64,000 nucleotides of DNA, taken from contig NZ_WINI01000003.1 of the NCBI RefSeq assembly GCF_009497155.1, forward strand, positions 310,001 to 374,000, given 5' to 3'. The translations under genes and the position numbers were made by a program. Shown here piece after piece: positions 61,506 to 64,000 of the stretch (positions within the stretch are counted from its first letter, which is position 1; each line of letters starts with the position of its first letter). The DNA comes from Glaciimonas soli. Lineage in GTDB: Bacteria > Pseudomonadota > Gammaproteobacteria > Burkholderiales > Burkholderiaceae_D. Below the pieces are notes generated by a model. The model saw nothing but the letters and a program-made list of their open reading frames with translations. It searched no databases and was not told where the DNA came from.

Positions 61506-62456
61506 ATGTACCATCCAACCACACGAGTCCTGGCGGTCCTGGAACTGCTGCAAACGCATAGCCGTATTAGCGGTGCGGAGATAGCTGCGCGTCTGGAGAT
61601 TGACGGCCGCACTTTGCGCCGTTACATCGTCACTTTGGAAGAAATGGGCATACCGATTACCACTGAGCGTGGCCGCCACGGCGGTTATGCTTTAGTCGCC
61701 GGGTATAAATTGCCACCTATGATGTTTACCGACGACGAAGCGCTGGCCTTATCCGTCGGTCTGTTAGCGGCACGCAGTCTGGGGCTGGCCGAGGCGGCGC
61801 CGGCCGTCGCCAGCGCGCAAGCCAAGTTAGAACGCATCATGCCGAAAAACTTGCAAAGCCGCGTCCGCGCAATCGACGAAACCGTCAAACTGGATTTATC
61901 GCACCCGGGCGGTATTCCCAAAAATAACGCTGCACTCATCGTCTTAAGCACCGCAGCGCAATCGCAGCGACGCGTGCATCTGCATTACCGTACCGCACAG
62001 AAGGAAGAAAGCCAACGTGACTTTGATGCTTACGGCCTGGCTTATCGCGGTGGTTCCTGGTATGTGGCGGGCATGTGCCATTTGCGCAAAGGCTTGCGCT
62101 CTTTCCGCTTAGATCGGATCGCACAAGTTGAATTGCTTGATGCGCACTTTCAGCGCCCGACTGATTTTGATGCGCTGGCACATCTGACCTTTTCGATTGC
62201 TACTTTGCCGCGCGCTTACAGCATTGAGGTGTTATTGAAAACGGATCTGAACACCGCTCGTCAATATTTGTATTCAACACTAGGCATCCTTGAACAAACT
62301 GTAGAAGGTGTGATGATACGCAGTCAATCCGATGATCTTGACTGGTCTGCACGACAGCTGGCGAGCTTGCCGTTTGAATTTGAGATACGCCAGCCGGCAC
62401 AATTGCGCGATGCCGTTAAAGCCTGCGCCGAAAAATTATTGCGGGGTACTTTATAG
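61506..62456 (+). CDS. HTH/WYL-domain transcriptional regulator (YafY-like)
   Basis: This 316-residue regulator has an N-terminal DeoR-type HTH, YHPTTRVLAVLELLQTHSRISGAEIAARLEIDGRTLRRYIVTLEEMGIPITTERGRHGGYAL. The WYL domain follows: RRVHLHYRTAQKEESQRDFDAYGLAYRGGSWYVAGMCHLRKGLRSFRLDRIAQVELLDAHFQRP. The WYL motif is G-G-S-W-Y-V here. WYL domains bind ligands or nucleic acid. The gene diverges from the LysE remnant and exporter, so it may control them. It overlaps the convergent aldolase gene by 6 bases at its end. Confidence 0.92.
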   Translation: MYHPTTRVLAVLELLQTHSRISGAEIAARLEIDGRTLRRYIVTLEEMGIPITTERGRHGGYALVAGYKLPPMMFTDDEALALSVGLLAARSLGLAEAAPAVASAQAKLERIMPKNLQSRVRAIDETVKLDLSHPGGIPKNNAALIVLSTAAQSQRRVHLHYRTAQKEESQRDFDAYGLAYRGGSWYVAGMCHLRKGLRSFRLDRIAQVELLDAHFQRPTDFDALAHLTFSIATLPRAYSIEVLLKTDLNTARQYLYSTLGILEQTVEGVMIRSQSDDLDWSARQLASLPFEFEIRQPAQLRDAVKACAEKLLRGTL

Positions 62457-63560
62457 GTTTATCGAACGACTGTCGTCAATCAAGCGTTTAAAATACGGCA
62501 ACACCTGCGCATTGCTTAACGCGAGCAAATTGTCTCCCACGTACAGTTCGGTAGTGCTCCAACCCGGCACTTCCGCCGCTTGCACAGTCCCAACCACCCA
62601 ATGCTTTTCTTCTTCGGCAATCTTGTCCCGCGCGGCCATGACTTTGTCATGATGCGCATCAAAATAAATATGCATCATATTGGTTTGCGGTATAGCAGGA
62701 TTGACCCTGATGCCCGGTAGCGCTTGCAAACCTTCGGCCAGTGCCTGCGCTCTTTGCAGACAGGCATCCATCTGGGCCAGGCGCGCATCGAAATGCATTG
62801 CGGCTGATGCCACCATAGGACTTTGATGTACCAGCGTGCCGCCCATGCGGCGTTGCCAGATGCGTGCATTGGCAATGAATTTTTCATCCCCGAGCAAGAC
62901 CGCGCCGGCGATTCCGCCTATGCCCTTGTACATCGAGACGTAGACCGAATCAAAACCGTCAGCGATTTCTGCATATGTTTTGCCATAAAAGGCACGGCTT
63001 TCCCATAGTCGGGCGCCATCCATATGCAAAGCAATGTCGCGCTCCCGCGCTTTATCTTTCAGAGCTTGCAGTTGCTCCCAGCTGGGTAATTGGCCGCCAG
63101 CACAGCGGATCGGCAGCTCTACCAACAGGCAAGCCAGATCTTGTTTGATCGCGTCCAGATCGGCAGCCAGCATAGGAGTCAGCCGATTCCCCACTGGCAC
63201 TCCATGTAACTTCAGCAGCGCCTGATACGCTTGTTCTTCATGACCGATCAGGTGTGAGGTAGGATGCAGGCCAAAACGTGGCAGCGCGCTTTGTTCCGCC
63301 CACATCTGAACTGCGATCAATTGCGCCATCACGCCACTGGGCATGAAGACGGCGGCAGGTTTGCCTAATAGTGTGGCTATTTTCTGCTCAAAGCCGCTCA
63401 GCAGCTCGCCCTCACCATACACATCGTGCTCTACATTATTTGCCTCGCACCATGCTGCTATCGCGCGAAATTCTTCAGCCGGGCTGGGACTATGGAAGCC
63501 CGGGAAAACGACCTGAGATTGCTTGCGGAGCTGTTGGCGCTGAAGATTTGTGTTGGTCAT
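62451..63560 (-). CDS. Threonine aldolase-family PLP enzyme (beta-eliminating lyase)
   Basis: This 369-residue PLP enzyme has GEGELLSGFEQKIATLLGKPAAVFMPSGVMAQLIAVQMWAEQSA, then RFGLHPTSHLIGHEEQAYQALLKLHGVPVG. The aspartate is in RDIALHMDGARLWESRAFYGKTYAEIADGFDSVYVSMYKGIGGIAGAVLLG, which also holds the PLP lysine in MYKGIGG. The fold is that of low-specificity L-threonine aldolases, which cleave threonine to glycine and acetaldehyde. The N-terminal 20 residues differ from LtaE, so substrate preference could differ. It ends in a 6-base overlap with the WYL regulator gene. Confidence 0.88.
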   Translation of the reverse strand: MTNTNLQRQQLRKQSQVVFPGFHSPSPAEEFRAIAAWCEANNVEHDVYGEGELLSGFEQKIATLLGKPAAVFMPSGVMAQLIAVQMWAEQSALPRFGLHPTSHLIGHEEQAYQALLKLHGVPVGNRLTPMLAADLDAIKQDLACLLVELPIRCAGGQLPSWEQLQALKDKARERDIALHMDGARLWESRAFYGKTYAEIADGFDSVYVSMYKGIGGIAGAVLLGDEKFIANARIWQRRMGGTLVHQSPMVASAAMHFDARLAQMDACLQRAQALAEGLQALPGIRVNPAIPQTNMMHIYFDAHHDKVMAARDKIAEEEKHWVVGTVQAAEVPGWSTTELYVGDNLLALSNAQVLPYFKRLIDDSRSINL

Positions 63561-63902
63561 AAAATAAAACCTGAGTAATGGTAAAAGGATAAATGCCGCT
63601 AAAAAGGTTTAGTCTGGATGAAAGCTGACACTGTCGTCAATGCCATTTGCGCCATCCGCGTGCATCGAAGTTATGATTTCAACATGGCTTTCTGCCTTCG
63701 CGGGAGTAACGATGATTTAATTCACACTCCAACTATGTCTGAACGGCCTCTAAAATGGGCTTTACAGCGCTTTATCCATCAATTCGACTCCAATCTCGTC
63801 ACAACAGAGTAAACTACGCATCTAATTGTTTTGCATTGTCAGCACCTCTCAACTGACCACTGGTGCGATTCGAATCAACAAGCACAACCAGCGAGTAATC
63901 CC
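63561..63902. other. Intergenic region with a half family B repeat
   Basis: No gene can be supported in these 342 bases. At 63684-63713 a single family B half (GGCTTTCTGCCTTCGCGGGAGTAACGATG) remains without its partner. The region must hold the promoter of the downstream helicase gene and of the aldolase gene, but I see no clear boxes. Confidence 0.5.
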
Positions 63903-64000
63903 ATGTCTGAAAAACCAGTTCCCCTATTTACCGATTTAAACCTGAGCGAGCCACTGATACGTGCGCTTAAGGAAGTCGGTTACGAATCACCATCGCCGAT
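63903..64000 (+). CDS. DEAD-box RNA helicase, N-terminal fragment (partial)
   Basis: The frame starts at ATG 63903 with MSEKPVPLFTDLNLSEPLIRALKEVGYESPSP and is cut by the window end. F-x-DLNLSEPLIRAL-x-x-x-GY-x-x-PSPIQ is the Q-motif of DEAD-box helicases such as DeaD/CsdA and RhlE. The exact member cannot be told from 32 residues. The start MSEKPVPLFTDLNL most resembles DeaD/CsdA. Confidence 0.85.
   Translation, partial: MSEKPVPLFTDLNLSEPLIRALKEVGYESPSP

Noticed and set aside
63618-63812. Plus-strand open frame of 64 codons before the helicase gene
   Set aside because: It contains a half family B repeat, shows no recognisable protein features and lacks a ribosome site.
63860-63885. Possible tRNA T-loop (GATTCGAATC) upstream of the helicase gene
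   Set aside because: No acceptor stem, anticodon arm or D-arm can be drawn around it; the same holds for a similar string near 58935.

Overview
The window looks like a stretch of chromosome from a betaproteobacterium of the Burkholderiales, most likely an Oxalobacteraceae-type organism. I infer this from protein families and gene order: birA-coaX-SPOR, dacA-D-amino-acid aminotransferase-DUF493, SlmA, a monofunctional FMN-riboswitch-controlled lumazine synthase, RegB/RegA, and xdhA-xdhB-xdhC-guaD. The genus is not proven. Genes are dense on both strands. I see no tRNA, rRNA, CRISPR array, prophage or transposase.

Layout. 1-2266: the end of phnC, then phnD and phnE (phosphonate-type ABC importer). 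2391-5540: a GNAT acetyltransferase, an aspartate/glutamate racemase-family protein, a hexose-6-phosphate mutarotase-like protein and fmt. 5555-11617: a siderophore receptor with a PepSY inner-membrane partner, a TonB-C lipoprotein, and the redox two-component pair RegA/RegB. 11866-17534: RidA, two small unknown proteins, a large FAD dehydrogenase, a YXWGXW-type secreted protein, a stand-alone MnmC oxidoreductase domain and a TraB/GumN protein. 17780-24337: a HAD nucleotidase, SlmA and a branched-chain-amino-acid-type ABC system with a fused permease-ATPase. 24402-26534: a small XapX protein missed by ordinary ORF calling, a quinone oxidoreductase and an AraC regulator. 26658-27541: FMN riboswitch, terminator and ribH2. 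27596-31796: PhzF, GST, DUF2917, LysR, DUF493 and D-amino acid aminotransferase. 31957-35546: DacA, hydrolase, ferredoxin and VanZ protein. 35704-39277: an Mla/MCE-type lipid transporter operon. 39456-45783: birA, coaX, SPOR protein, CWC protein, argB, rsuA and small proteins. 45857-49804: glutaryl-CoA dehydrogenase, GNAT, aldehyde dehydrogenase and tag. 49948-58777: a purine catabolism block (guaD, xdhC, a 93-residue unknown, xdhB, xdhA) divergent from a purine permease. 59090-63560: sterol-desaturase-family protein, LysE exporter, a decayed second LysE gene, a WYL regulator and a threonine-aldolase-family enzyme. 63903-64000: the start of a DEAD-box helicase.

Two families of dispersed palindromic repeats stand out. 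Family A is about 100 bp long with matching arms around a shared core (copies near 17553, 18565, 26908, 35593 and 42277; a relative at 44170). The arms differ between copies but remain complementary within a copy, and one copy is nested in another. Family B is a REP-like pair of CCCGCG-AACGCGGG hairpins in inverted order (copies near 4478, 11735, 12316, 20494, 52787 and 61060; a half copy at 63684). Family A copies lie in the leader or promoter regions of ribH2, argB, slmA and the nucleotidase gene, so they may affect expression. They are the most likely undescribed element here.

Functionally the best connected group is the purine block. The permease imports the base, GuaD converts guanine to xanthine, and XdhAB, matured with XdhC, oxidises xanthine to urate. 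All assignments come from reading the sequence; no database search was run.
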